Below are positions 25,412 to 34,369 of a DNA stretch of 64,000 nt, in pieces. The stretch is taken from contig NZ_VWVV01000012.1 in the NCBI RefSeq assembly GCF_009830945.1, positions 119,820-183,819 on the forward strand, given 5' to 3'. The first letter of the stretch is position 1. The number at the start of each line of letters is the position of its first letter. A model generated the notes under the pieces. It saw nothing but the letters and a program-made list of their open reading frames with translations, did not search any database and had not been told where the DNA came from. A program made the position numbers and the translations under genes. Source of the stretch: Nocardiopsis sp. FR4 (GTDB taxonomy: Bacteria; Actinomycetota; Actinomycetes; Streptosporangiales; Streptosporangiaceae).

Positions 25412-26287
25412 ATGACCTACACCGACTTCCATCGGGAGCTGAGGGACCTCGGCGACCCGAAGGCCGACGCGGTGGTCCAGGAGCTGTTGGACGAGGGCCA
25501 GGTCAACGCCGTCAACCAGCTCTTCCGTCAGATCAGTACCGCGGACACACCCGTCCCACGACAGGCACCCGCGGTCCTGCGCGAGTTCATGGACTCCACC
25601 CGCGCCTTTCCCGACTGGATGGACGGCGGTCTGATCCAGCAGGCCCGCGCCTTCTTCCGGCACCACCACCTGGAGGCGTCGGCCATGCGGGCCACCGTGG
25701 GCCTGGTGGGCACCTACCTGTCCCCGGTGGGCGCCTACACCCTGCACTCCACCCACCAGCTCGCCGACAACCCCCACCGCCGCCTGTCCCAGTCCACGCG
25801 GCTGTTCATGGGCATGGGCGACTCCGACGCCTTCACCGAACACTCCAAGCTCGTCCCCACCTGCCAGAAGGTCCGCCTCGTCCACGCGGCCATCCGGGAG
25901 CTGCACCGCCGGTCGGGTCGGTGGAACTACGGGGAGATGGGCACGCCGGTCTCCCAGCTCTACACCGCCGGGGCCGCCCTGGTCTTCTCCGTACAGGTCC
26001 TGGAGGGCATGAGCAACCTCGGCCGCACGGCGGACTCCGGCGAGGCCGGAGGCCGACGGCTTCTTCCACGCCTGGATGGTCATCGCGCACTTCCTGGGCG
26101 TGCCCGACGAGTACATCCGGCAGGTCGGCGACAGGCGGGAGGCCACCGACCTGTGGCACGAGGGCCGCAAGACCGAGTGGGCGCCCAGCGAATCCGGGGT
26201 GATCCTGACCCGCGAGTGCGTCGAGCCGTACCAGCGCGAGGTGGCCAGGGACCTCCCCAAGTCGAAGGACGCGGGGAGGCGCCCTGA
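25412..26287 (+). pseudogene. MpaB/DUF2236-family oxygenase, frameshifted by a 7-bp duplication
   Basis: ATG 25412 with GAGGAGA upstream opens a protein matching the MpaB-type (rubber-oxygenase-like, haem-binding) family. Conserved parts are R-A-F-F-R-H-H-H near residues 78-85 and V-R-L-V-H-A-A-I-R near 150-158. At 26042-26055 the heptamer GAGGCCG is present twice in tandem. Removing one copy restores the continuation F-F-H-A-W-M-V-I-A-H-F-L-G-V-P-D-E-Y, which otherwise sits in another frame. As it stands the protein leaves the family after about 210 residues and stops inside the terminator loop. The restored frame also lacks the usual C-terminal region. Probably inactive. Confidence 0.75.
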
Positions 26288-26310
26288 GGGGCGCCTCCCG
26301 GCCCCTTTTC
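26274..26310 (+). terminator. Rho-independent terminator after the MpaB-type pseudogene
   Basis: An 11-bp perfect stem GGGAGGCGCCC (26274-26284) with GGGCGCCTCCC (26289-26299) and 4-nt loop is followed by GGCCCCTTTTC. Confidence 0.8.
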
Positions 26311-26360
26311 GTGTTCGCGGGCCTGTGACCAGCGTGTTCGCTCTCCGACGTGGCGGTCGT

Positions 26361-26476
26361 CACGCAGGGTGATTTTATGTGGCATCACTCACAGGAGTGT
26401 GCGTTCCTTTGCGTCGATACGCATGAAACCGCTGTTTTGCCCGGACAAACGCAATGTATGTGGGTCATGTTACGCA
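26361..26476. promoter_or_regulatory. Candidate regulator sites upstream of the amino-acid permease gene
   Basis: This AT-richer segment carries repeated ACGCA-core elements: CACGCA at 26361, a perfect palindrome TGCGTCGATACGCA at 26410-26423, AACGCA at 26448 and TACGCA at 26471. The same core recurs before the amidase gene (TACGCA 28205, AACGCA 28226). The nearby Lrp-type regulator is the obvious candidate to bind. This is inference. Confidence 0.4.
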
Positions 26477-26591
26477 GATAACGCGGCTACCGTTGCCAAG
26501 GGCATTTTCAGCCGCTACCGGCGCCCCCAGCCCCCACCGTGTTCCCTCCGGGGGACGGGTGTGCCCATGTACGGAAACGAGGAGTGAACAC

Positions 26592-28082
26592 GTGGTGGAC
26601 CAGAAGAGCCCGGCGGGCGGCCGCGGGCTGGCCAGCCCGGGCGGTGCGCCCGCGCTGAGGGAGCGCCTCACCCGGCGCAAGCCGATCGAGAAGCTCGTCG
26701 CCGAGACCCAGGACGGCGAGGCCAGCGGCCTGCGGCGGCACATGGGCTTCTGGCAGTTGTCCATGATCGGCATCGGCGCCACCCTGGGCACCGGCATCTT
26801 CGTGGTGCTGGGCGAAGCCGTCCCCATCGCCGGACCGGCGGTCATCCTGGCCTTCGTGCTCGCCGGGGTCACCGCTCTGTTCTCCGCGCTCGCCTACGCC
26901 GAGATGGCCGGGATGATCCCCGCCTCCGGGTCCGCCTACTCCTACAGCTACGCCACCATCGGCGAGTTCATGGCCTGGGTGTGCGGCTGGTGCCTCATGC
27001 TCACCTACGGGGTGTCCGTCGCCGCCGTGGGCGTGGGCTGGGGCCAGTACATCAACGAGCTGCTGTACCTGACCACCGGCCTGTCCCTGCCCGGCGCCGT
27101 GCTCGCCGGTCCGCTGGAGGGCGGCGTGGTCAACCTGCCCGCCGCCATCGTGGTCGTGCTCTCCATGTTCGCCCTGCTCGCCGGGGTCCGCGAGAGCAGC
27201 CGGGTCAACGCCGTCATGGTCGCCATCAAGGTGGCCATCCTGGTGATGTTCGTGGCCATCGCCATCACCGCCGTCCAGGACGGCAACTTCGCCCCGTTCA
27301 TGCCGATGGGCATGGCCGGTGTCAGTGCCGCGGGCGCCACCCTGTTCTTCTCCTACATCGGCTTCGACTCGGTCTCCACCGCGAGTGAGGAGGCCAAGAA
27401 CCCGCAGCGCGACCTGCCCCGCGCGATCATGTTCTCGATGGTCCTGGTGACGGCGCTGTACTGCCTGGTCGCCTTCGCCGCGGTCGGCGCCCTGGACTGG
27501 ACCGGCTTCGTCGACGGCGAGACCTCCCTCGCGGGTATCCTCACCCGTGTCACCGGCACCCCCGTGTGGGCGGTCATCTTCGCCGCCGGTGCGGTCCTGG
27601 CCCTGGCCAGCGTGGTCCTGGTCGTCCTCTACAGCCAGACCCGCATCCTCTACGCGATGTCGCGCGACGGCCTCATCCCCCGGGCCTTCTCCACGGTGGA
27701 CGCCAAGGGCACCCCGCGCGCGAACACCCTCATCACCTCCCTGTTCATCGCGGTGCTCGCCGCCCTGGTCCCGCTCGGCCCGCTCGCCGACGCCACCGCC
27801 ATCGGTACGCTCTTCGCCTTCGCCCTGGTCAACGTGGCCGTCCTGGTGCTGCGCCACCGCAGGCCCGACCTGCCGCGCGCCTTCCGTGTGCCCGGAGCCC
27901 CGGTCACCCCGGTCCTGGGCGTGCTCGCCTGCGCCTACCTCATGTTCAGCATGTCGCTGAGCGTGTGGGCGGCCTTCCTGGTCTGGCTGGCCGTGGGCCT
28001 GGCCGTCTACTTCGGCTACGGCATGCGCCGCTCCGCGCTGGAGACCGAACCGGTCGTGCCCGACGTCGAGGTCCGCTCCTAG
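26592..28082 (+). CDS. APC-superfamily amino-acid permease (cationic-amino-acid-transporter type)
   Basis: This 496-residue inner-membrane transporter has about 12-13 hydrophobic helices. Landmarks are the first-helix G-I-G-A-T-L-G-T-G-I-F-V substrate motif, the E-M-A-G-M-I-P-x-S-G-S-A-Y-S-Y block, and G-F-D-S-V-S-T-A-S-E-E-A-K-N-P typical of CAT/YfnA-like members. GTG 26592 is chosen because GAGGAG lies 7 nt before it. It precedes an amidase, a DavB-type amino-acid monooxygenase and an Lrp gene, so it probably imports their substrate, plausibly lysine. A hairpin after the stop indicates its own transcript end. Confidence 0.88.
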   Translation: MVDQKSPAGGRGLASPGGAPALRERLTRRKPIEKLVAETQDGEASGLRRHMGFWQLSMIGIGATLGTGIFVVLGEAVPIAGPAVILAFVLAGVTALFSALAYAEMAGMIPASGSAYSYSYATIGEFMAWVCGWCLMLTYGVSVAAVGVGWGQYINELLYLTTGLSLPGAVLAGPLEGGVVNLPAAIVVVLSMFALLAGVRESSRVNAVMVAIKVAILVMFVAIAITAVQDGNFAPFMPMGMAGVSAAGATLFFSYIGFDSVSTASEEAKNPQRDLPRAIMFSMVLVTALYCLVAFAAVGALDWTGFVDGETSLAGILTRVTGTPVWAVIFAAGAVLALASVVLVVLYSQTRILYAMSRDGLIPRAFSTVDAKGTPRANTLITSLFIAVLAALVPLGPLADATAIGTLFAFALVNVAVLVLRHRRPDLPRAFRVPGAPVTPVLGVLACAYLMFSMSLSVWAAFLVWLAVGLAVYFGYGMRRSALETEPVVPDVEVRS

Positions 28083-28097
28083 CGGCACGGCCGGGGA

Positions 28098-28125
28098 GGG
28101 GGTCCGGGGAATGCCCCGGACCCCC
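28098..28125 (+). terminator. Hairpin after the permease gene
   Basis: A 12-bp perfect stem (28098-28109 with 28114-28125) and AATG loop lie 15 bp past the stop. There is no U-tract. Confidence 0.6.
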
Positions 28126-28300
28126 TCGCGCGTTCGGGGAGGGCGCACTGATTCGCGCGCATCGCTCCGCTCGCACGCAAGAAACAGTGGTGGAAGCGCG
28201 GAAATACGCACGTTCGCTCTGGTGTAACGCAGTTTTTCGGCGCCTTCGTGCGCCTAGAGTGGACCCGGCCCCGAGACGACCGAGAAAGCGGAGGTGAGGA

Positions 28301-29110
28301 GTGGCACGCGGACCCCTGCGCGTGGCCCTGGACCAGGGCAGCGGACACAGCGGCGACCCCGCCGACGCCCTCGACCGGCTGGCGGAGCGCGCCAGGGAGG
28401 CGGCCGAGGCCGGAGCCCGGCTCCTCGTCGGCCCCGAGATGTCGCTGACCGGCTACAACATCGGCGCTCCGGCGCTGGCCCGGCTCGCCGAACCCGCGGA
28501 CGGACCCCTCAGCCGGGCCGTCGCCGCGATCGCAGCCGACACCGGTGTGGCCATCGTGCACGGCTTCCCCGAGCGCGCGGGCGACGCGGTGTACAACGCC
28601 GTCCAGCTCGTGGACGCCGCCGGCGCCCGACTGGCCACCTACCGCAAGGCGCACCTGTTCGGCGACCTGGACCGCGGCGCCTTCACCCCGGGTCCGGAGC
28701 CGGTGGTGCAGGCCGACCTCGGCGGCCTGCGGGTGGGCCTGCTCGTGTGCTACGACGTCGAGTTCCCCGAGGCCGTGCGCGCCCACGCCCTGGCCGGAAC
28801 CGAACTGCTCGTGGTGCCCACCGCGCTCATGCTGCCCTTCACCGAGGTGCCCGAACGGATCGTTCCGGTGCGCGCGCTGGAGAACCAGCTCCACCTGGCC
28901 TACGTCAACCGCTGCGACACCGAGGGCGACCTGCGCTACGCGGGCCGCAGCGCGCTGATCGCCCCCGACGGCTCCGAGCTCCTGCGGGCCGGGGCGGAGG
29001 AGGAACTCCTGGTCGGCGAGGTCGATCCCGAGGCGCTCGCGCGCGTGCGCGCCGAGCAGTCCTACCTGTGCGACCGCCGACCGGACCTGTACCGCGCGCT
29101 CACCGTGTGA
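28301..29110 (+). CDS. davA: Nitrilase-superfamily amidase, DavA-like (omega-amidase of the lysine monooxygenase route)
   Basis: This 269-residue carbon-nitrogen hydrolase has the catalytic triad E46 (V-G-P-E-M-S), K116 (T-Y-R-K-A-H-L-F) and C150 (L-L-V-C-Y-D-V-E-F-P-E). Length and position next to a DavB-like monooxygenase match DavA (about 264 residues in Pseudomonas putida), which hydrolyses 5-aminovaleramide to 5-aminovalerate and ammonia. The substrate is inferred from context, and another amino-acid-derived amide is possible. GTG 28301 has GAGGTGAGGA directly upstream. The monooxygenase gene begins 115 bp downstream on the same strand. Confidence 0.8.
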   Translation: MARGPLRVALDQGSGHSGDPADALDRLAERAREAAEAGARLLVGPEMSLTGYNIGAPALARLAEPADGPLSRAVAAIAADTGVAIVHGFPERAGDAVYNAVQLVDAAGARLATYRKAHLFGDLDRGAFTPGPEPVVQADLGGLRVGLLVCYDVEFPEAVRAHALAGTELLVVPTALMLPFTEVPERIVPVRALENQLHLAYVNRCDTEGDLRYAGRSALIAPDGSELLRAGAEEELLVGEVDPEALARVRAEQSYLCDRRPDLYRALTV

Positions 29111-29225
29111 CCCCGAGAACCCGACGGCCGCCCGGAAACCCCGGACGGCCCGCGACCCCGCGAACACCATCCGCGACACCGCACCGGCTTCCCCGCCGGA
29201 CGAGACCCATCGAAGGAGGGGCCTG

Positions 29226-30935
29226 ATGACGTCTGCCGTGCCCACGGCCGCCGGCGCCGCACCCGAGCAGAGCACGCCGCTGAACATGTGCGGGCCGGAC
29301 TTCCCGTTCGCCTACGACGCCTACCTGGCGCACCCCGCCGGACTCGGGCAGGTCCCGGCCGGGCGGCACGGCACCGAGGTCGCCGTCATCGGCGGCGGCC
29401 TGTCCGGGATCGTCACCGCCTACGAGCTCATGAAGATGGGCCTGAAGCCGGTGGTCTACGAGGCCGACCAGATCGGCGGACGGCTGCGTACGGAGAAGCT
29501 CGCGGGCTGCCCCGACGACGTGGTGGCCGAGATGGGCGCCATGCGCTTCCCGCCCTCCTCCACCGCCTTCTGGCACTACGTGGACCGGGTCGGGCTGCGC
29601 ACCACGCCCTTCCCCAACCCGCTCTCCCCGGCCACCCCCAGCACCGTGGTCGACCTCAAGGGCCGGAGCCACTACGCCACCACCCTCGACGACCTGCCCG
29701 AGGTCTACCGCGAGGTGGCGCGCGCGTGGGAGGCCACCCTGGAGCGGGCCCAGCACACCCGGATGCAGAAGGCCATCCGCGAGCGCGACGCGGCCACGCA
29801 GAAGGAGATCTGGAACGAGCTGGTCGCCAGGCTCGACAACCAGACCTTCTACGGCTTCCTGTGCGAGTCCCCGGCCTTCGCCTCCTTCCGCCACCGCGAG
29901 ATCTTCGGCCAGGTGGGCTTCGGCACCGGCGGCTGGGACACCGACTTCCCCAACTCCATCCTGGAGATTTTGAGGGTCACCTACACCGGAGCCGACGACG
30001 ACCACATGGGCATCGTCGGCGGCGTGCAGCAGCTGCCGCTGCGCCTGTGGGAGGACGCCCCGGACAAGCTCGTGTACTGGGCCCAGGGCACCACCCTGGC
30101 CTCCCTGCACGGCGGCGCCCCGCGCCCGGCGGTCACCGCGCTGCGCCGCACGGCCGCCAAGGGCTCGCCCGCGGGCAACATCACGGTCACCGACGCCGGA
30201 GGCTCCACCCGCACCTACGCGGCGGCCGTGTTCACCGCGCAGAGCTGGATGATGCTGTCCAAGATCGACTGCGACGAGGACCTGCTGCCCATCGACCACT
30301 GGACCGCCATCGAGCGCACCCACTACATGGAGTCCTCGAAGCTGTTCGTGCCGGTGGACCGCGCGTTCTGGCGGGACAAGGACCCCGAGACCGGCCGGGA
30401 CCTCATGAGCATGACGCTCACCGACCGCATGACCCGGGGCACCTACCTGCTGGAGGGCTCCGACCCGGACGGCCCCGCGGCGATCTGCATGTCCTACACC
30501 TGGTGCGACGACTCGCTCAAGTGGCTGCCGCTGTCGGCCAACGAGCGCCTGGAGGTCATGCTCGCGTCGCTGTCCAAGATCTACCCGGGCGTGGACATCC
30601 GGTCGCACATCACCGGCGACCCGGTGACGGTCTCCTGGGAGGACGAGCCCTACTTCATGGGCGCCTTCAAGGCCAACCTGCCGGGCCACTACCGCTACCA
30701 GCGCCGCCTGTTCACGCACTTCCACCAGGACGACCTGGCCGAGCGCCACCGCGGCCTGTTCCTGGCGGGGGACGACGTCTCCTGGACGGCGGGCTGGGCC
30801 GAGGGCGCCGTGCAGACCGCGCTGAACGCCGTGTGGGGCGTGGTACACCACCTCGGCGGCGGCACCGACCCCGCCAACCCGGGGCCGGGCGACCTGTTCG
30901 ACGAGCTCGCACCCGTGACCCTTCCGGAGGACTGA
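29226..30935 (+). CDS. davB: Flavin-dependent amino-acid 2-monooxygenase, DavB-like (L-lysine 2-monooxygenase)
   Basis: This 569-residue flavoprotein oxidatively decarboxylates an L-amino acid to the amide. The FAD dinucleotide fold V-A-V-I-G-G-G-L-S-G is at 52-61. G-G-R-L-R-T and M-G-A-M-R-F-P follow in the flavin domain, and G-D-D-V-S-W-T-A-G-W near the end closes the FAD site. The N-terminal G-P-D-F-P-F-A-Y-D and H-P-A-G-L-G, the G-F-G-T-G-G-W-D-T-D-F-P-N-S block, and overall length agree closely with P. putida DavB as I remember it. Tryptophan- and phenylalanine-active relatives share the fold, so lysine is likely rather than proven. RBS GGAGG precedes ATG 29226. Confidence 0.82.
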   Translation: MTSAVPTAAGAAPEQSTPLNMCGPDFPFAYDAYLAHPAGLGQVPAGRHGTEVAVIGGGLSGIVTAYELMKMGLKPVVYEADQIGGRLRTEKLAGCPDDVVAEMGAMRFPPSSTAFWHYVDRVGLRTTPFPNPLSPATPSTVVDLKGRSHYATTLDDLPEVYREVARAWEATLERAQHTRMQKAIRERDAATQKEIWNELVARLDNQTFYGFLCESPAFASFRHREIFGQVGFGTGGWDTDFPNSILEILRVTYTGADDDHMGIVGGVQQLPLRLWEDAPDKLVYWAQGTTLASLHGGAPRPAVTALRRTAAKGSPAGNITVTDAGGSTRTYAAAVFTAQSWMMLSKIDCDEDLLPIDHWTAIERTHYMESSKLFVPVDRAFWRDKDPETGRDLMSMTLTDRMTRGTYLLEGSDPDGPAAICMSYTWCDDSLKWLPLSANERLEVMLASLSKIYPGVDIRSHITGDPVTVSWEDEPYFMGAFKANLPGHYRYQRRLFTHFHQDDLAERHRGLFLAGDDVSWTAGWAEGAVQTALNAVWGVVHHLGGGTDPANPGPGDLFDELAPVTLPED

Positions 30936-30956
30936 AGGCTCCTCCCGGGCCGAGGC

Positions 30957-30984
30957 CCCGGACGCACGGCGCCGTGCGTCCGGG
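30957..30984. terminator. Bidirectional terminator between davB-like and Lrp genes
   Basis: A perfect 14+14 inverted repeat with no spacer (30957-30970, 30971-30984; the central bases form the loop) lies between two convergent genes. Confidence 0.7.
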
Positions 30985-30996
30985 ACCGTCCGCCGG

Positions 30997-31461
30997 TCAG
31001 GGCAGGTCGGCCGTCCCGGCGAGGATGGGCTGGTCCACCAGGCGTGAGAGCACCAGCGTGCTCTTGGTGCGCACCACGAACGGCTCGGCGCCCAGGCGCT
31101 CGATGACCTCCTCCAGGTGGTGGGTGTCGCGGGCGCGGACCTGCACGATGGCGTCCGCCTCCCCGGTGACCGTGCACGCGGAGGTGATCTCGGCGTAGCC
31201 CGCCAGTCCGGAGCGGATCTCCCCCGGCGAGGTGCGGGCGCGGCAGTAGAGCTCGATGAACGCCTCGGTGGTCCACCCGACGGCCTGGGGCTCGACCACC
31301 ACCGTGAACCCGCGCACCGCGCCGGAGTCCACCAGGCGGTCCACCCGGCGCTTGACGGCGGAGGGGCTCAGCCCGACCTGCCCGCCGATCTCGGCGAAGC
31401 TCATCCGCGCGTCCGCGCCGAGTATCGCGATGATCCGCTCATCGACACGATCGAGCCGCAT
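30997..31461 (-). CDS. Lrp/AsnC-family transcriptional regulator
   Basis: This 154-residue regulator has an N-terminal helix-turn-helix (about residues 5-50: D-x-x-D-E-R-I-I-A-I-L, then F-A-E-I-G-G-Q-V-G-L-S-P-S-A-V-K-R-R) and a C-terminal RAM amino-acid-sensing domain (about 65-145). Lrp-type proteins form octamers or dimers and respond to amino acids. Being convergent with the DavB-like gene and close to the permease, it probably senses the same amino acid and controls the cluster. ATG start. Repeated ACGCA elements before the permease and amidase genes are candidate targets. Confidence 0.9.
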   Translation of the reverse strand: MRLDRVDERIIAILGADARMSFAEIGGQVGLSPSAVKRRVDRLVDSGAVRGFTVVVEPQAVGWTTEAFIELYCRARTSPGEIRSGLAGYAEITSACTVTGEADAIVQVRARDTHHLEEVIERLGAEPFVVRTKSTLVLSRLVDQPILAGTADLP

Positions 31462-31626
31462 GACGCCCTTCGCCTCCGTGTGTTTTGTCCGCTTCTACTC
31501 AAGGCTGGGCACATGTTACCGGGCGTGCCCACCTGCACTCGGTGTCACCCCGTGTCGCTTCCGTTCTTGACTCTCAGAAGTGATATCAATTCACAGAGTA
31601 GTAAAATCGGGGGGAAGGGCAGACAA

Positions 31627-33264
31627 GTGCGAGCACGAACCTGGGTCGCGGCATCGGTGGTCCTGGCCTCCCTGGCCACGGCGGCCCCCGCGCAGACCCC
31701 ACCGGCGCAGGCGGCCCCCGGCGTCACCCGGGTCGACCAGAAGGCCCTGGACTGGGGCCCCTGCGAGGACCTGCGGCCCCTGGCCGACGAGGAACTGGAG
31801 TGCGCCACCCTCACCGTGCCCATGGCGCGCACCTCCGGCGGCGGCCGGGTCAACGGACTCAACGACACCGTCCGGATCGCTCTGTCCCGGGTCCCCGCCA
31901 CCGGCGAGGCCCGCCACACGCTCCTGGTGAACCCGGGCGGGCCCGGCAGCGCAGGACGCGCCTGGGCGTCCCACACCGCCCTGCGCATGCCCGCGAACCT
32001 GCGCGAGGTCTACGACGTCGTCGCCTTCGACCCGCGCGGCGTCGGCGCCTCCACCCCCGCCATCGCCTGCGATCCCGAGTACTTCACCCCGGTGCGCCCC
32101 GGCACCGTGCCGGCCGACGCCACCGGCGAGGCCGTCCTGCGCGCCGACGCCATGGACTACGCCCAGGCATGCGCGGACAACACCGGGGCCCTGCTCAGCC
32201 ACACCCGCACCGAGGACACCGCGCACGACATGGACGCCATCCGGGCGGCCCTGGACCTGGAGCGCTTCGACTACCTCGGCTACTCCTACGGCACCTACAT
32301 CGGCACCGTCTACTCCGCGCTCTACCCCGACCGCGTGCGCGCCCTGGTCCTGGACAGCGTCGTCAACCCCGACAACCCCTGGTACGAGAGCAACCTCGTG
32401 CAGAGCCGCGCCCTGGACCGCGCGGCCCGCAACTTCTTCGACTGGACGGCCCGCCACGACGCCGCCTACGGGCTCGGCACCACCGGCGAGGAGGTCGCCG
32501 CGGCCTACTACGCGCTGCGCTCGGAACTGGGCCGGGCACCGATCCAGGACACCGTCGGCCCCACGGAGCTGGAGAACGCCGCCATCGTCGTCGCCTACAG
32601 CGGCTCCGCCTGGCCCGCGGTGGCCGAGGCGCTCTCGGCCCGGATCACCCGCGGGGACGACGCCCCGCTGCTCGCCCTGCACGAGCGCTTCGGCGACGAC
32701 GCCGACTCCGACAACGGCTACGGGGGCTACCTCGCCGTCCAGTGCACCGACACGCACTGGCCCCGGAACTGGAACACCTGGCGCTCCGACACTCGGGAGA
32801 CGCACCGGGAGGCGCCCTTCATGGCGTGGAACAACACCTGGTACAACGCCCCGTGCATCACCTGGGAGGCGGACTCCGGCGACTGGTTCCAGGTCGGCGA
32901 CGGCCCCGGGGAGCACACCCCCTACGACGGGGACGTCCTCCTCGTCCACGCCACCGAGGACGGCGCCACCCCGGTGGAGGGAGCCTTCGCCCTGCGCGAG
33001 CGCCTGCCCCGATCGTCCCTGGTGATCGAGGAGGGCGGTATCACCCACGGGGTCGCCCTCGGCGGCAACACCTGCGTGGACGAGGCCGTGGCCGCCTACC
33101 TCCGGGACGGCAGGCTGCCCGAGCGCGCCGAGGGCGGGGGCCCCGACCTCACCTGCCAGGCGCGTCCCGAGCCGAGTCCGCACACCGTGCGCGAGGAGAG
33201 CGGGGACGGGTCGGAGGCGGCTACCCCGGCCCGGCCAGGGACAGCGGGGCAAGCGGTCGAATAG
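31627..33264 (+). CDS. Secreted alpha/beta-hydrolase, tripeptidyl aminopeptidase (TAP/SlpD) family
   Basis: This 545-residue exported peptidase is of the Streptomyces TAP/SlpD-E type, which trims tripeptides from protein N-termini outside the cell. A signal peptide covers about residues 1-29. The oxyanion strand N-P-G-G-P-G-S-A-G is at 102-110, the nucleophile S220 lies in G-Y-S-Y-G-T, and the Asp (T-E-D-G-A-T-P-V) and His (G-I-T-H-G-V) sit near the C-terminus with the family's terminal TAP domain. GTG 31627 follows a GGGGGGAAGGG site. The AT-rich stretch 31567-31610 just upstream (starting TTGACT) probably contains the promoter. Confidence 0.88.
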   Translation: MRARTWVAASVVLASLATAAPAQTPPAQAAPGVTRVDQKALDWGPCEDLRPLADEELECATLTVPMARTSGGGRVNGLNDTVRIALSRVPATGEARHTLLVNPGGPGSAGRAWASHTALRMPANLREVYDVVAFDPRGVGASTPAIACDPEYFTPVRPGTVPADATGEAVLRADAMDYAQACADNTGALLSHTRTEDTAHDMDAIRAALDLERFDYLGYSYGTYIGTVYSALYPDRVRALVLDSVVNPDNPWYESNLVQSRALDRAARNFFDWTARHDAAYGLGTTGEEVAAAYYALRSELGRAPIQDTVGPTELENAAIVVAYSGSAWPAVAEALSARITRGDDAPLLALHERFGDDADSDNGYGGYLAVQCTDTHWPRNWNTWRSDTRETHREAPFMAWNNTWYNAPCITWEADSGDWFQVGDGPGEHTPYDGDVLLVHATEDGATPVEGAFALRERLPRSSLVIEEGGITHGVALGGNTCVDEAVAAYLRDGRLPERAEGGGPDLTCQARPEPSPHTVREESGDGSEAATPARPGTAGQAVE

Positions 33265-33343
33265 TCTGGAACCGGCGCGAACAGGCTGAGCCAGTCGTCC
33301 CCCGGCGTCCGCCTGAGGGCACCGGGAAGATGGGGGAGATGCG

Positions 33344-34186
33344 ATGCTGCGAACCTCGCCGGTACGGATCCTCGGAGAACGCGACCGGGAGGCCGTCCGC
33401 GCGCTCCTGGACGCCGACCCCGTCGGCAACGTGTTCGTCGCCTCCCGCCTGATGGCCACCGGTATCTCCGGCGGACCCAGCGGCGCCGAGGTGTGGGGAC
33501 ACATGGAACGCGGACGCCTGACCGCCCTGTGCTACTCCGGCGCCAACATGGTGCCCGTCAACGCCGGTCCGGACGCCGTCCGCAGCTTCGCCGACCACGC
33601 CCGCTGGCGGGGCCGCCGCTGCTCCTCGATCGTCGGGCCGGTCGAGGCGGTCAGCGACTTCTGGCAGCAGGTCACCCCCGCGTGGGGTCCGGCCCGGGCC
33701 ATCCGCGCCTGCCAGCCCGTGCTGGAGATCAGCGGCCCGCCCGCCGTGCCCGCCGACCCCCTGGTGCGCCGGGTCCGCCTGTCCGAGCTCAACATCCTCG
33801 TTCCCGCCTGCGTGGCCATGTTCACCGAGGAGGTCGGCGTGCCGCCGGACTCGGGCGACGGCGGCGCGCTCTACCGCGCCCGGGTGGAGGAACTGGTCCG
33901 CACCGGACGGGCCTTCGCGCGGATCGAGGACGGCCGGGTGGTGTTCAAGGCCGAGATCGGCGCGGTCACCCAGCACGCCTGCCAGGTCCAGGGCGTGTGG
34001 GTCCACCCCGACCTGCGCGGACGCGGCCACTCCACGGCCGGGATGGCGGCGGTGGTCGAGTACGCGCTGGCGGAGATCGCCCCGCGGGTGACCCTCTACG
34101 TCAACGACTACAACACGGCGGCCCGCGCCGCCTACGGCAGAGTCGGCTTCCGCCAGGTGGGCGAGGTCATGTCGGTGCTCTTCTAG
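33344..34186 (+). CDS. GNAT-family N-acetyltransferase with DUF4081 N-domain
   Basis: This 280-residue protein has an N-terminal DUF4081 domain (about 1-130) and a C-terminal GNAT acetyl-CoA-binding domain (about 140-280). The pyrophosphate-binding loop is visible as V-H-P-D-L-R-G-R-G-H-S near residues 222-232, and the late Y-V-N-D-Y-N-T-A-A-R-A-A-Y segment matches motif B of the fold. The acyl acceptor is unknown. Streptomyces carry a similar gene between ispG and proS as I recall, so this is probably a core gene displaced within an accessory region. It has an ATG start behind GGGGGAG. Confidence 0.85.
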   Translation: MLRTSPVRILGERDREAVRALLDADPVGNVFVASRLMATGISGGPSGAEVWGHMERGRLTALCYSGANMVPVNAGPDAVRSFADHARWRGRRCSSIVGPVEAVSDFWQQVTPAWGPARAIRACQPVLEISGPPAVPADPLVRRVRLSELNILVPACVAMFTEEVGVPPDSGDGGALYRARVEELVRTGRAFARIEDGRVVFKAEIGAVTQHACQVQGVWVHPDLRGRGHSTAGMAAVVEYALAEIAPRVTLYVNDYNTAARAAYGRVGFRQVGEVMSVLF

Positions 34187-34369
34187 CCCGCCCCGCCCTT
34201 CGCCGCCCCGGAGGCACCGCCCCACCCGTCTCACGCGCCCCGAGCCGGGCGCTTTCTGACGAACCCGTGTCAGTCCCGCGCCCGGGGAGCCGGATCGGGA
34301 GGGAGCCCCGGTTAGCCTGGCCGGAGGTCAGCGGCGCGCAGCGCCCTCCACCCCCGACGAGAGAGCGCC

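Noticed and set aside
25196..26260. 354-codon minus-strand frame over the MpaB-type gene
   Set aside because: Shadow frame. The plus strand has family motifs and a good ribosome site.
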